64,000 nt of DNA, taken from the NCBI RefSeq assembly GCF_028737195.1, contig NZ_JAQZAJ010000004.1:186001-250000 (forward strand), written 5' to 3'. Positions 25,528-35,285 of the stretch are shown here, one piece after another. Position numbers and translations under genes: made by a program. The notes beneath the pieces are model-generated. The model was not told the DNA's origin and did no database searches. It saw only the letters and a program-made list of their open reading frames with translations. How positions within the stretch are numbered: position 1 is the stretch's first letter; every line of letters begins with the position of its first letter. This DNA comes from Pseudovibrio exalbescens. Its GTDB lineage: Bacteria > Pseudomonadota > Alphaproteobacteria > Rhizobiales > Stappiaceae.

Positions 25528-25877
25528 GATTAAACCTTGATTGCTTGAGTGATGAAGTGCGTTGGGCTCTATATAGCGGCTTTGGAATAAAATTCCCATA
25601 GGGGGCCGCAAGGGGCAAAAAGAAAAGCAGTAAAACCTAGTTCAGAGAAAAATGTTGGAAATGCATTCTATTGTTGCGCAATTTCTACAATCTCATTCCA
25701 TGCGGGGTATTGGAGAAGGGAAGTTGTTCTAGCGGGCTTGCGCTGTCGCGTTCAACTTTCTCGTGAAGACGCTAATATGAGAATGATTTTTGGTTAGTAC
25801 CCCGTTTTTGGTATATCAGAGCTGCCGGGTTTGGCAGCTCCGGGCTTGTTCAGGCGGGGCTGCCGTCTCTCCCCCTT
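25528..25877. other. 350-bp intergenic region with one hairpin
   Basis: Contains the upstream region of the ABC transporter operon. It is AT-rich near the operon. A perfect 8-bp inverted repeat, GAGCTGCC / GGCAGCTC, with a 6-base loop lies at 25819-25840 close to the end of the next minus-strand gene, but no T-run follows. No coding potential was seen. Confidence 0.6.
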
Positions 25878-26324
25878 TCAAAGGGGCATAACTGACAGGG
25901 CGTTCTCTGTGATCTGCACCTTGCACGGGCCGTCTTCCTCGTCTTGCAGGGCAAAACGGGTCGAGGCCCCTTCGAAGAAACCGCGCAGCTCCGTATAGCC
26001 GACCGCCTGACAGCCCCAGCCGGAAACGCTGCCGAAGAAAACCGTTTCATCAAAGCGCTGGCCCGCCCTCATCCGGGCGAACATCTGGAAACCTTTAAAG
26101 ATCTCAGGGGCTACGGTGCGATCAAAGACTTCCGCCACCAAGGCCCCTTCTGCCGCGTAGGTGATGACAAGGGGCAGGTGCGCCACGGCCATCCAGTACC
26201 CGCACCTGCAGGCAATGCCGAGGCTTGAAGCCATTGGCGTGGTTTGAATGAAGGTCTCCGAAAAGGCGATTTGACCCGGTGCCAGCGCTTCTGGGTTGGC
26301 CGCCATGGTGAGGGGATAGGGCAT
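25878..26324 (-). CDS. Conserved-looking protein of unknown function
   Basis: 148 residues from ATG 26324, preceded by GGAAGGAG at ideal spacing. It has no signal peptide or membrane helix. It is mixed alpha/beta in character, with repeated aromatic and Gly residues (CRCGYWMAV, FGSVSGWGCQAVGY). No family was recognised. Single gene on the minus strand. Confidence 0.6.
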   Translation of the reverse strand: MPYPLTMAANPEALAPGQIAFSETFIQTTPMASSLGIACRCGYWMAVAHLPLVITYAAEGALVAEVFDRTVAPEIFKGFQMFARMRAGQRFDETVFFGSVSGWGCQAVGYTELRGFFEGASTRFALQDEEDGPCKVQITENALSVMPL

Positions 26325-26562
26325 TTGTTGTTCTCCTTCCCAGCTATCCAAGAGGCGAAGACCCGCCGTTTTGCTTGGTGTGAAGGGGATAACCAGACCT
26401 GTTTCAAACGTGGTTTCCGAATGCTTTCCGGGCATTGAAAAAAGCTATCCCCGCCGCACTGAGGTGCGGGGCATAGGGCCTACGAACAAGCTGGGGCCGA
26501 AGACAGTAAGCCAAGGACTGCGGGCGGGCGCCCGCGCTTTGCAGGAACGGCAGACAGAGGGG

Positions 26563-28548
26563 TCAAGGACGCCGTGTCTGGCCAATGATGGGCGTGTGAA
26601 CAGGTGTTGCCACACCGTAGATAACGGCCAGCGTACCGCCACCGCGCCAAATCTTGCGCGGGCCCACCAGATTGGAGGTTTCCGGGGCCTGCGAGAAGTC
26701 ATCCCAGGTGTTGGCGATCCAAAGGTTCCCGGCGGTGTCCGTGGCCACGTCGGTCACGCCCTTTATGCTGCCGCTCTGGAAGCTGTGCAGCACGGTGCCA
26801 ACTTGAGTGTTGAGGGAGGTCTCGCCGCGGGTGACGCCTGCCATCAGCACAACGCTGCGGTTCCAGAGGCTGGCGATCCAGATATCGTCGTTGCCGTCAA
26901 CGCTCACACTCCATGGCATGTCCAGCGCGCCATCACCGGCAAACCCTTCTGCCGTGATCAGTTCACCATCGGGCCGAATGGCATAAATGCGTCCCTGCGG
27001 GGCATGGCTGTCTTTTTCCGCAAGGAACTGCTCAATGATCCGGTCAAACGTTGAAAGGGCAGGCTCGCCTTCCCGAGGCTCAGGCAGCGGCGTGTCAGGC
27101 GACAAAGCGCTGGCCACCCAGATGTTGCCAAGGGAGTCTATGGCAAGGCCGCGCGGCGCATTGGGCACCTTGATGCTCTTTGCCTTGGAAGGGTCGCCCG
27201 CATTGAAACGCAGCACCGTATCGCTGCCGCCGTTGCCAACCCAAACGCGGTCTTCGTCATCCACCACCACGCCAAAGGGGCGGTCCAGCCCATCGACAAC
27301 GATGATCTTGCCGTTCTCCGTGTTGCCATTTCGAAAGTAGATCAGCTGATTGCCTTGGGCGTCAGCGGCCCAGACGTCTTCACTTGCTGCGCCGGAAACG
27401 CCCGTAATCTGCTGTATCTCGCCATTCAGCTTGGAATCTTCAGAAGTGCCGATGAGGTCTCCGGCAAAATTGAATTTCGAAATCTCGCCGTTCAATGACC
27501 CCACCCAAATGGCGTCGTAGGCGTTGGCCACGCCCCAATCCACCCCGTTGAGATCGCCAGCGGTCCATCCTGTTGGCGCGGGGGATTTGGGCTCGCCGTT
27601 GGGGCCGAGCTTGGCAAGGCCGCCGCCAATGTTTTGCCCCGGAGAGGACAGGGAGCCCTGCATCCACACTTGGCCGCTCCACACATTGCCCCAGCGGTCT
27701 ACGGCCAGCCGCGCAGGCGCGTTGATGCCACCTCCGGCAAAAGCGAGGATCATGGCAAAGTCGCGTGGTCGGAAATCAAGGTAAGGCACGAACGGGGCCT
27801 CCCGGCGCTGGCCGCCTTCGGGCACCGGAAAGGCCCGGTCAAACAGGTCGTAGATGTCTGGTGCCCCAATCCATGGCTGCTGGGCAATGGCTGCAATCAC
27901 ATCAATGGTGGTGGGGGGCACAGAGCGGTCCTGCTGAACGGGCAGGGCCAGACGCTCAAAGGCATCGGCCCATACCTCATCCTCGGTGCGGTGATAGGCC
28001 GTGATCAGGCTGGCGAGGGTGTTGAGCTTGGCAAGACTGTTGTTTTCTCTAGCGTTCAGCGGGCTCAGCACGGCCTCACCCCACGTGCCGGTGAGTGGGT
28101 CCACCAGATTGGGCATGTTGGCAGCGGCAATGAGAAGGCCCCGCTGGTTGCCGCGAATGTCCACCCCGTTCATGAACTGGGCATGGGTGAAGATGGTGGC
28201 AATGGTGGTCAGCTCGTTGATGAAAACCTGCTCCTGCAAGCGCGGCCCAATGGCCGACATCAACATCACCTGATTGTTCTCAACGTGGGCGGCTGTCAGG
28301 TAGAACAGCCCATCCTCATTGGCCCCGTCGAGCCGGGAAAAGGTGAAGCTGCCGTTCTCATCGGTCACAGCGGCACCAAGCTGGTCGGCCCCTGACTCGC
28401 CATCGGTTTGCCAGAGGATCACCGGGGCCGCCACCAGAGGTTCGCCGCCAAGCGTGGCGACGCCTTGAAGCTGGGCGGCCCAACTCGGCAAGGGGACAAG
28501 GGCAAGAAGTGCTAGAGCGCCAATCAGTTGGCGCACAGCGGTTATCAT
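26563..28548 (-). CDS. Secreted beta-propeller (NHL/SMP-30-like) protein, copy 1
   Basis: 661 residues from ATG 28548, chosen because GGAG lies 7 bases upstream; an ATG at 28554 is too close to it. A signal peptide (LIGALALLALVPLPSWAA) leads to an Ig-like carboxypeptidase-regulatory type module (about residues 25-110). The C-terminal half repeats blades of the kind GxxVWxxxxxxNxVxRF with W and N/D at fixed places, as in NHL or gluconolactonase-like propellers. It is a diverged paralogue of the next gene and exactly the same length. Probably a periplasmic or exported binding protein or lactonase; the reaction is unknown. Confidence 0.8.
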   Translation of the reverse strand: MITAVRQLIGALALLALVPLPSWAAQLQGVATLGGEPLVAAPVILWQTDGESGADQLGAAVTDENGSFTFSRLDGANEDGLFYLTAAHVENNQVMLMSAIGPRLQEQVFINELTTIATIFTHAQFMNGVDIRGNQRGLLIAAANMPNLVDPLTGTWGEAVLSPLNARENNSLAKLNTLASLITAYHRTEDEVWADAFERLALPVQQDRSVPPTTIDVIAAIAQQPWIGAPDIYDLFDRAFPVPEGGQRREAPFVPYLDFRPRDFAMILAFAGGGINAPARLAVDRWGNVWSGQVWMQGSLSSPGQNIGGGLAKLGPNGEPKSPAPTGWTAGDLNGVDWGVANAYDAIWVGSLNGEISKFNFAGDLIGTSEDSKLNGEIQQITGVSGAASEDVWAADAQGNQLIYFRNGNTENGKIIVVDGLDRPFGVVVDDEDRVWVGNGGSDTVLRFNAGDPSKAKSIKVPNAPRGLAIDSLGNIWVASALSPDTPLPEPREGEPALSTFDRIIEQFLAEKDSHAPQGRIYAIRPDGELITAEGFAGDGALDMPWSVSVDGNDDIWIASLWNRSVVLMAGVTRGETSLNTQVGTVLHSFQSGSIKGVTDVATDTAGNLWIANTWDDFSQAPETSNLVGPRKIWRGGGTLAVIYGVATPVHTPIIGQTRRP

Positions 28549-28676
28549 CGGCATTCTCCGGCCTTTTTGCGAAAAACTATAGCGCTTAAACGGCAAAAAG
28601 CACCAAGCTGTTTGAACTAGGGTTTACGCGGCGCGTGCGTCCGCCGCGTAACGCTTAGAAGATGTATCCGGCTAAC

Positions 28677-30662
28677 TTATTGAACGGGAACGTTTACGGG
28701 CCCCATCACCGGGGTCTCGACGGGCTTGGCCGCGCCGTAAATCACGGCGATGCCGGTGCCGCCAGCCCAGGTGGAGGAAGGGCGGCTGGGGTCGTCACTC
28801 ACCACAACCTCGGCATCGTTCCAGTTGTTTGCAAGCCACACGTTGCCTGCCGGGTCGATGGCAACATCCGTTACCATCTGAATGCTTCCGCTTTGGAAAA
28901 TGTGAACCACATCGCCCGGATCAACATCCAGCATTTCATCGCTGCGTTTAACGCCCGCCAGAAGCGCGACGCCGCGTCCACCAAAATTGCCGAGCCAGAC
29001 ATCATCGTGGCCATCCACGGAAACGCCCCACGGGACGTTGATCTTGCCATCGCCGTTAAAGCCCTTTGGATGAACCTGTTCACCAGACGGGCTGATCAAA
29101 CTGACAACGCCGGAGCTTTCACCGCCAACAAGCTGTTTTTCCATGGACTTTGCCAGCAGCTCGAACTGTTTCATGATGGGTGTTCCAGCGGGAATGGCGG
29201 GTGGCTCCGCCCCCACATCCAGCAGACTGGCGACCCACAGGTTGCCGGAGGAATCCAGCGCCACCCCGCGCACACCGGTGCCCACGCTGTAGCTTTCAAC
29301 GGCGTTGGGATCATCGGCAGGAAAGCGCAGCACGGTGTTGGACTGAGAGTTGCTCACCCAGACCCGGTTTTCCGCGTCAACAGCGATGCCAAAGGGCGAC
29401 TTCAGGCCTTCAACTTGAACCAGCTTTCCCTGTTTGGTGTCTCCTCCCGGAAAATGGACCAGCTGGTCCTTGGAGCCATCGGCAATCCAAACATCGCCAT
29501 TGGGCGCGGTTGCGACCCCCATCAGCTCCCCTAGCTGGCCGGTGAGGTCTGCGTCCTTTTCCGTGCCAATCAGGTTGCCGTCAAAGTCGAACTTGCTGAT
29601 GGTGCTGTTCAGGGCTGCCACCCAGATGCCGGTCTGGTCAACACCCGTGCCCCAGCCCACGCCATCTACGCGCTGGCCAGTAAAGCCCGTGATGGGCGGT
29701 GAAAGGGCCGTTCCATCGGGGGCGAGTTTGGTCAAGCCGCCGCCAATATTGTGCACGACGCTGGACTGGGAACCGGGCATCCAGTTCTGACCGCTCCACA
29801 CATTGCCTTGCGCATCAATGGCCAGACGCCCCGGCGCGTAGGTTCCGCCCCCGGCAAAGCGCAGCACCAACGCAAAGTCATCGGGCGCATACTGGAGATA
29901 GGGCTGGAAGGGCGCAGGCCGCCGAAGCAGGCCCTCTTTCATGGGGTAGGCAGTCTCAAACAGCTTGAAAGTCTGCTCTGCATTTTGCCAAGGTGCCCGT
30001 GCCAGCGTTACCGCCACATCCAGTGTGGTGCGGGCGGCGGTTTTATCAGCCGGTGTGGCGTCTACTTGATCCTGATAGGTTCCTGTCCAGTCCAAATCCT
30101 TGGAAAGGGCATAGGCTGTCAGCAGGGACGCCATGGTGTTCAGCTTGGCAAGTGTGGTGCTCTGCGTGCTGTTGAGCGGATCGAGCAGCGCATCACCCCA
30201 CGTCCCGGTGGCGGGGTCTACAAGATTTGGGGTGTTTCGTGCTGCGATCGAAAGGCCAAGCGGTGTACCGACCAGCTTGTGGTCCTTGAGGAACTGGGCG
30301 TGGGTGAAAACGCTGGCAACGGTTGTCAGCTCATTCACCACCGCCTTCTCTGGAAACTCTGTGCCCAGAACCGACAGGAGAAGAAGGTTCTTGTTCTCTT
30401 GTGCTGTGACCAGAAGATAGAAACTGCCCTGTGCCGAGATTGCATCAAATTGCTTGAAGGAAAAGCTGCCATCCGCCTTGGTGGTGGTCACGTTGAGCTG
30501 TTCTGGCCCGTTCAAACCGTTTGTTTGCCAAAGGGTTACATTGGCATCCGGTAGCGGGGCGTGGCCAACCGAGACGCTGCCTTCCAAAGACTGCGCCTGC
30601 GCTGAAGTCTGGACAATAAACAGCGCAAGGAACGCCAATGTTCCTGCCAGTAGGGTTTTCAT
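28677..30662 (-). CDS. Secreted beta-propeller (NHL/SMP-30-like) protein, copy 2
   Basis: 661 residues from ATG 30662 with AGGAG upstream. It opens with a signal peptide (LLAGTLAFLALFIVQTSAQA), then the same regulatory-like module (SVSVGHAPLPDANVTLWQTNG) and a propeller half with repeats such as NVWSGQNWMPGS and GNVWLANNWNDAE. It aligns with copy 1 over its whole length, including the N-terminal NLVDPATGTWGDALL segment. The two lie in tandem 128 bases apart, so they arose by gene duplication and probably share one transcript. Function unknown. Confidence 0.8.
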   Translation of the reverse strand: MKTLLAGTLAFLALFIVQTSAQAQSLEGSVSVGHAPLPDANVTLWQTNGLNGPEQLNVTTTKADGSFSFKQFDAISAQGSFYLLVTAQENKNLLLLSVLGTEFPEKAVVNELTTVASVFTHAQFLKDHKLVGTPLGLSIAARNTPNLVDPATGTWGDALLDPLNSTQSTTLAKLNTMASLLTAYALSKDLDWTGTYQDQVDATPADKTAARTTLDVAVTLARAPWQNAEQTFKLFETAYPMKEGLLRRPAPFQPYLQYAPDDFALVLRFAGGGTYAPGRLAIDAQGNVWSGQNWMPGSQSSVVHNIGGGLTKLAPDGTALSPPITGFTGQRVDGVGWGTGVDQTGIWVAALNSTISKFDFDGNLIGTEKDADLTGQLGELMGVATAPNGDVWIADGSKDQLVHFPGGDTKQGKLVQVEGLKSPFGIAVDAENRVWVSNSQSNTVLRFPADDPNAVESYSVGTGVRGVALDSSGNLWVASLLDVGAEPPAIPAGTPIMKQFELLAKSMEKQLVGGESSGVVSLISPSGEQVHPKGFNGDGKINVPWGVSVDGHDDVWLGNFGGRGVALLAGVKRSDEMLDVDPGDVVHIFQSGSIQMVTDVAIDPAGNVWLANNWNDAEVVVSDDPSRPSSTWAGGTGIAVIYGAAKPVETPVMGPVNVPVQ

Positions 30663-30798
30663 CTCTGAACTCCTGTTCTTGTTGTTGCGCAAGATTAGGA
30701 GTTCAGAGGTGAATCCGCGATAAAACACCGGAACAAATTAGCCCTAGCGTTTTTAAAGACTTAAAGCCGTGTTGAGTTATGCCCCTATCCGGCGGGGA

Positions 30799-31356
30799 TT
30801 ACTCCGCCGCAACGGCCTGCGGGCATGGGGGAACAGACAGCGAGAAAAGGGCGTCGCGCGACGGGACAAACGTGCAATCCTCAACGCCTTGATCCTGTAC
30901 GTCGATAATGCGTTGGTTTGCGCTGCCGCGCCATTTCAAGCGTGGATCGTGCAACGCTTGAATGAATTTGCCGTCGATCAGTACGTCGATGTCGTGCAGC
31001 ACCTCGCGCTGTGCACTGGTCATGCTTTCCAGCGTGTAGCCGGTCCACATCCAGATGTCCTTGCCCGGCGCTTCCCGACGCACACGGGCCACCAGATTGG
31101 CGATGGCTTCCACGTTGCTCGGGAACAGCGGGTCGCCACCGGACAGGGACAGACCCCGCCGCTTGATGCGGGTGTCGGTCAGGTCCGCGATGATCTGGTC
31201 TTCAACCGCGCTGGTGAATGGTGCGCCGCTCTCCGGCTTCCAGGTGCGCGCGTTATAGCACCCCGGACACTTGTGTGCGCACCCAGAGACAAACAGGGTG
31301 CAGCGCGTGCCGGGACCATTGACCACATCAATTGGGTAATACTGATGGAAATTCAT
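30799..31356 (-). CDS. nrdG: Anaerobic ribonucleotide reductase activating protein NrdG
   Basis: A 185-residue radical SAM enzyme. The [4Fe-4S] cluster ligands are Cys26, Cys30 and Cys33 (CAHKCPGC). It uses S-adenosylmethionine to generate the glycyl radical on NrdD. Its gene starts 26 bases after the nrdD stop, so the pair is cotranscribed. Together they make deoxyribonucleotides without oxygen. Confidence 0.95.
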   Translation of the reverse strand: MNFHQYYPIDVVNGPGTRCTLFVSGCAHKCPGCYNARTWKPESGAPFTSAVEDQIIADLTDTRIKRRGLSLSGGDPLFPSNVEAIANLVARVRREAPGKDIWMWTGYTLESMTSAQREVLHDIDVLIDGKFIQALHDPRLKWRGSANQRIIDVQDQGVEDCTFVPSRDALFSLSVPPCPQAVAAE

Positions 31357-31382
31357 CGGAACCTCTAAGTGTCAAACGTCGT

Positions 31383-33503
31383 TCAGAGGTGCTTGACGCG
31401 CCGCTTCACTTCTTCCTGCTTGCCGAAGTTGAAAGGGCGCGCATCCGGGTTGCCCAGATAGCCGCAGACACGGCGGATCACGGAAACGCGGCCGGGGTTG
31501 CGGTTGCCGCAGCTTGGGCACTGGAAGCCCTTGCTGGTGCAGGTAAACTCGCCGGTGTAGCCGCAGTCGTAGCACTCGTCGATGGGCGTGTTGGTGCCGT
31601 AGTAGGGCACGCGGTCATAGGAGAAATCCCAGACATCTTCCAGTGCTTCGATGTTGCGCTGCATGTTTGGAAACTCGCCGTAGCAGATGAAACCACCGGA
31701 TGCGATTTCCGGGTAGGGTTGTTCAAACTCGATCTTGTGGTAGGGCGAAACTTTCTTCTCCACGTCCAGATGGAACGAGTTGGTGTAGTAGCCCTTGTCG
31801 GTGACGCCGTCGAGCATGCCGAACGCCTTAGTGTCCAGCGCACAGAAGCGGCTGCACAGGTTCTCTGATGGGGTGGAATAGAGGCTGAAGGCGTAGCCTG
31901 TCTCTTCCTTCCACCGATCAACGGCGGCCTTGAGGCGGCGGACGATTTCAAGACCCTTTTCCTGAAGCGCCTCGCTGTCGTAGATGTGCCCTTGCCCCCC
32001 ATAAAGCGCGTTGATGGTCTCGTGCAGGCCGATGTAGCCGAGAGAAATGGAGGCGCGCCCATTCTTGAAAATCTCGGAGATGTCGTCGTCAGCCTTGAGG
32101 CGAACGCCGCACGCGCCTTCCATGTAAAGGATTGGCGCAACACGAGCTTTCACACCCTTCAGGCGCTCGATGCGGGTGTCGAGGGCCCGGCGCGCCAGCT
32201 TCAGCCGCTCATCGAGGAGCTGGAAGAACCGCTCTTCTTTGCCGTAGGCTTCCAGCGCGATACGCGGCAGATTGAGGCTGACCACGCCCAGGTTGTTGCG
32301 GCCATCATGCATTTCCTTGCCCTCTTCCTCATAGGGATTGAGGAACGAGCGGCAGCCCATGGGTGCCTTGAAGGAGCCGGTAACCTCGACAACCTTGTCG
32401 TAGTTCAGGATGTCCGGGTACATGCGCTTGGACGCACATTCCAGCGCCATCTGCTTGATGTCGTAGTTCGGATCGTTCTTGCGCAGGTTCAGGCCATCCT
32501 TGATGGTGAACACCAGCTTCGGGAAGATCGCTGTCTTGGCGTTGATGCCAAGACCCGCCATGCGGTTGCGCAGGATGGATTTTTGGATGAGACGGGACTG
32601 CCAGGAGGTGCCAAGGCCAAAGCCCAAGGTGACGAACGGGGTCTGGCCGTTGGCCGTGTGCAGCGTGTTGACTTCGTACTCCAGCGACTGGAACGCGTCG
32701 TAGCATTCCTTCTCCGTGCGGTCTTCCGCATAGGCGCGCGGGTTCTTGACCTCCCACTTTTCAGCGACTTCCAAGTGCTTTTCAAAGCTAGCCGATACAT
32801 AGGGGGCCAGCACTTCATCAATGCGGTTGATGGTGGTGCCGCCATAGATGTGGCTGGCAACCTGCGCGATGATCTGGGCCGTGACAGCGGTGGCGGTGGA
32901 GATGGACTTGGGCGTACCGATTTCCGCATTGCCCATCTTGAAGCCGCCGGTCAGCATGCCTTCCAGATCAATCAACATGCAGTTGAACATGGGAAAGAAC
33001 GGGGCGTAGTCCATGTCGTGATAGTGGATCTCGCCGGTCTCGTGCGCCTTGGCAATGTCGCGGGGCAAGATGTAGCGCTTGGCATAATGCTTGGCGACAA
33101 TGCCCGCCAACAGGTCGCGCTGGGTCGGGATGACCTTGCCGTCCTTGTTGGCGTTTTCGTTGAGCACTTCCGCGTTGCTCTGGTCAATGAGCCCGCGAAT
33201 TTCCTCGTTCAGCTTGCTGTAGCGCTCGCGGGCGATATCCCGGTCATGGCGGTACTCGATGTACGCACGGGCAGCGGCCTTGTGCGGACCGGCCATCAGG
33301 ATGTCTTCAACCGCGTTCTGGATCGCGTCGATGTTCACCTCATCAGCAGCATTGAGCTGCTCGGTCACCGCCTGCGCTACATCTTGTGCATAAGCCTGGC
33401 CCATACCTTCAGATGCAGGTGCTGCGCTGAGCACGGCGTCTTTGATGCGGACAGGGTCAAACGGCACACGACAGCCGTCACGCTTGATGACTTGAGGTTT
33501 CAC
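31383..33503 (-). CDS. nrdD: Class III anaerobic ribonucleoside-triphosphate reductase NrdD
   Basis: 706 residues from GTG 33503, which has GGAG at good spacing; TTG 33515 is also in frame but lacks one. An N-terminal ATP-cone (VIKRDGCRVPFDPVRIKDAV) provides allosteric control. The catalytic domain follows. The C-terminus has the four-Cys zinc site (CYDCGYTGEF then CPSCGN) and the glycyl radical site in RRVCGYLG, with the radical Gly near residue 681. The enzyme reduces NTPs to dNTPs under anoxia, using formate as reductant in known cases; a formate channel gene is encoded at 52395. Confidence 0.96.
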   Translation of the reverse strand: MKPQVIKRDGCRVPFDPVRIKDAVLSAAPASEGMGQAYAQDVAQAVTEQLNAADEVNIDAIQNAVEDILMAGPHKAAARAYIEYRHDRDIARERYSKLNEEIRGLIDQSNAEVLNENANKDGKVIPTQRDLLAGIVAKHYAKRYILPRDIAKAHETGEIHYHDMDYAPFFPMFNCMLIDLEGMLTGGFKMGNAEIGTPKSISTATAVTAQIIAQVASHIYGGTTINRIDEVLAPYVSASFEKHLEVAEKWEVKNPRAYAEDRTEKECYDAFQSLEYEVNTLHTANGQTPFVTLGFGLGTSWQSRLIQKSILRNRMAGLGINAKTAIFPKLVFTIKDGLNLRKNDPNYDIKQMALECASKRMYPDILNYDKVVEVTGSFKAPMGCRSFLNPYEEEGKEMHDGRNNLGVVSLNLPRIALEAYGKEERFFQLLDERLKLARRALDTRIERLKGVKARVAPILYMEGACGVRLKADDDISEIFKNGRASISLGYIGLHETINALYGGQGHIYDSEALQEKGLEIVRRLKAAVDRWKEETGYAFSLYSTPSENLCSRFCALDTKAFGMLDGVTDKGYYTNSFHLDVEKKVSPYHKIEFEQPYPEIASGGFICYGEFPNMQRNIEALEDVWDFSYDRVPYYGTNTPIDECYDCGYTGEFTCTSKGFQCPSCGNRNPGRVSVIRRVCGYLGNPDARPFNFGKQEEVKRRVKHL

Positions 33504-33564
33504 GGGTGGCTCCAATGGGGTGAAATTCGAACGGCCTCTTCATCCCCCCAATAGCCTCTGGAAA

Positions 33565-33576
33565 ACAATATGTAGT
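33565..33576. promoter_or_regulatory. Candidate NrdR box upstream of nrdD
   Basis: ACAATATGTAGT matches 10 of 12 positions of the palindromic NrdR consensus ACTATATATAGT. NrdR boxes usually occur as pairs about three turns apart, and no second copy was found at that distance, so this is weak evidence. Confidence 0.3.
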
Positions 33577-33637
33577 AGATACTAACTCAGGAAAACCCAA
33601 CATCTCTGAGGGATTGCGGCGGAAATTTGTCGTGGAT

Positions 33638-33651
33638 TTGGATTTGGTCAA
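33638..33651. promoter_or_regulatory. Candidate FNR-type site upstream of nrdDG
   Basis: TTGGATTTGGTCAA has the TTG-N8-CAA spacing of Fnr/FnrL sites (consensus TTGAT-N4-ATCAA) and lies about 135 bases before nrdD. It matches 7 of 10 consensus positions. It fits anaerobic induction of a class III reductase but is not unique enough to be certain. Confidence 0.4.
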
Positions 33652-33998
33652 AAAAAGGGTTGACGCTAGGCCGCCTTTCGGCGGGTCATTTGAAACGCTT
33701 TATTAACCCTGTTTTAGCAGCTGTCTGTGACATACGCTTGGCGCTTATAGGTTGAAATAAAAAGCGAAACCACGATTCCTTTGTCCCGACTCCCCCTATG
33801 GGGTGATTTGCCTACGCTTTTTCCCATATCGCCAGTATGCAAATCAGCATATTGAACTATGCTGTCGCTGGGTTGTGCTTTACCATGATGCGGGCAGGGG
33901 CGGACCGGGGGCGCAGCTGAGCGTGGTCAGTTTCGGCACAGGATAAGCAGGCAATTTGATTAAATTGCAAGGCATTCACTTGGGGTAGCAACGCTGAA

Positions 33999-35162
33999 AT
34001 GACAGCTCTAGACACAGTGCTCATGCATCAGATCTATGATGCCATGCTGACTGGGCGTCCGTTGGCGGAAGCGCTGCGGCCGTTAACGTCCCAGCATGAT
34101 GAGGTCGTGTTTACCGGTCGGTTGCAAGACCACACGGTACCGCAAAACGCCAATATGAATGCCTTCATCGTCAACGGCACACAGGCCTATATGGACGACT
34201 TCATCCGTGTCGCGCATCAAAATCCGCTGGCACCGATCTTGATGAAGGCTCCGGTTGATGAACTGGTGGATTTCAACGCCTACAAGGATTTCCGCGAGCT
34301 GGAGGAGACACCCTACAATCGCGAGTTCCTGATCAAGCATAATGGGATTGCCAAAGCCGTTGGGGTGATCTTGCGCCGCGAGGGCACCAAGACCGCCCAA
34401 TTGGTCGCCAACATTCCGAAGGCCTATAACGGCAACTCCTATGATGAGCTGCGCAGCACCATGCAGCGCATTGTGCCCGTTTTGCGCTCTGCCTATTCCT
34501 ATGCCCATGAAATGCACTTGCGCCAGCAAGAGCAGGCGATTGACGTTTGCGGTCGGTTTTGGCTTGAGCAAATTCCCACGCCGGCCTTCATTCTTGGCAA
34601 AGGCGGCAAGGTGAAGGCGTTCAACGAGGCGGCAACACGCTTCTTGAAGGCTTCCCCGATGTTGTGGTTGGACAGGCACAACATGTTGAATGCCTCCCTC
34701 ACGGACCATGAGCAGAACTTGCAGGATATGGTCGCTACCTGCCTGACACAGCATGTGCCGGTTGGCCCGATGGTGCTGAACCATCCCAAGGGGCTGGGTG
34801 TGATGGCGCAGGCCCTGCCATTGCATGGGCTCTATGAGGCACCGGATTACCACCGCTTCTTCATGGCGGACAGCACACACATGCTGCTGACACTGTTTGA
34901 TCCTGCCGATGTTCAACAAGCACCGGAGGAGTTGGTTGGCGGCATTTTGGGCACCACCGACAAACAGACGAAACTGATCCTTGAACTGGCAAAGGGGCGG
35001 GGGCTGCGAGAGAGCGCAGACAGCCTTGGCATTTCTTACAATACAGCCCGCAATCACATTCAAAATGCGGCAGGACGGGCAGGATTGAGCTCTCAAACCG
35101 AGCTGGTTCGGGTTGTCAGTGCAATTTCAGCTCATGCCGGGCAATTTTCTTCCAAAAAGTAG
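33999..35162 (+). CDS. LuxR-type (GerE HTH) regulator with PAS-like domain, copy 1
   Basis: A 387-residue protein. The C-terminal 60 residues form a LuxR-type helix-turn-helix (TTDKQTKLILELAKG ... ADSLGISYNTARNHIQN). The central region (about 180-300) starts IPTPAFILGKGGKVKAFNEAA, resembling a PAS sensor. The N-terminal 170 residues are of unknown type. No phosphoacceptor receiver domain is present. It lies in tandem with a close paralogue, so the genes duplicated; signal and targets are unknown. Confidence 0.85.
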   Translation: MTALDTVLMHQIYDAMLTGRPLAEALRPLTSQHDEVVFTGRLQDHTVPQNANMNAFIVNGTQAYMDDFIRVAHQNPLAPILMKAPVDELVDFNAYKDFRELEETPYNREFLIKHNGIAKAVGVILRREGTKTAQLVANIPKAYNGNSYDELRSTMQRIVPVLRSAYSYAHEMHLRQQEQAIDVCGRFWLEQIPTPAFILGKGGKVKAFNEAATRFLKASPMLWLDRHNMLNASLTDHEQNLQDMVATCLTQHVPVGPMVLNHPKGLGVMAQALPLHGLYEAPDYHRFFMADSTHMLLTLFDPADVQQAPEELVGGILGTTDKQTKLILELAKGRGLRESADSLGISYNTARNHIQNAAGRAGLSSQTELVRVVSAISAHAGQFSSKK

Positions 35163-35285
35163 TTTTCTTCAAGCTGATGTGGACAACAGATGTAACTCCA
35201 TCGTTCCACTTGTGCCATTTATGAATTGTGACAAAACTGTGGGATTGCACACGGTTTGTAGCGCAATACGCTGGGGCAAATTGGA

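Larger units (their letters stand above)
33504..33998. other. 495-bp intergenic region between nrdD and the LuxR-type genes
   Basis: Carries the divergent promoters of nrdDG and the first LuxR-type regulator. Besides the two candidate sites above it has a small tetraloop hairpin CCGCC-TTTC-GGCGG at 33671-33684. No coding potential was seen. Confidence 0.6.

Noticed and set aside
31986-33554. A 522-codon open frame on the plus strand opposite nrdD
   Set aside because: It lies entirely antisense to a clear NrdD with intact motifs, has no ribosome binding site and no recognisable domain. Long antisense frames are common in GC-rich DNA.
34083-35096. A 337-codon minus-strand frame opposite the first LuxR-type gene
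   Set aside because: It is a shadow frame with no domain; the plus-strand protein has a clear HTH and a paralogue next door.
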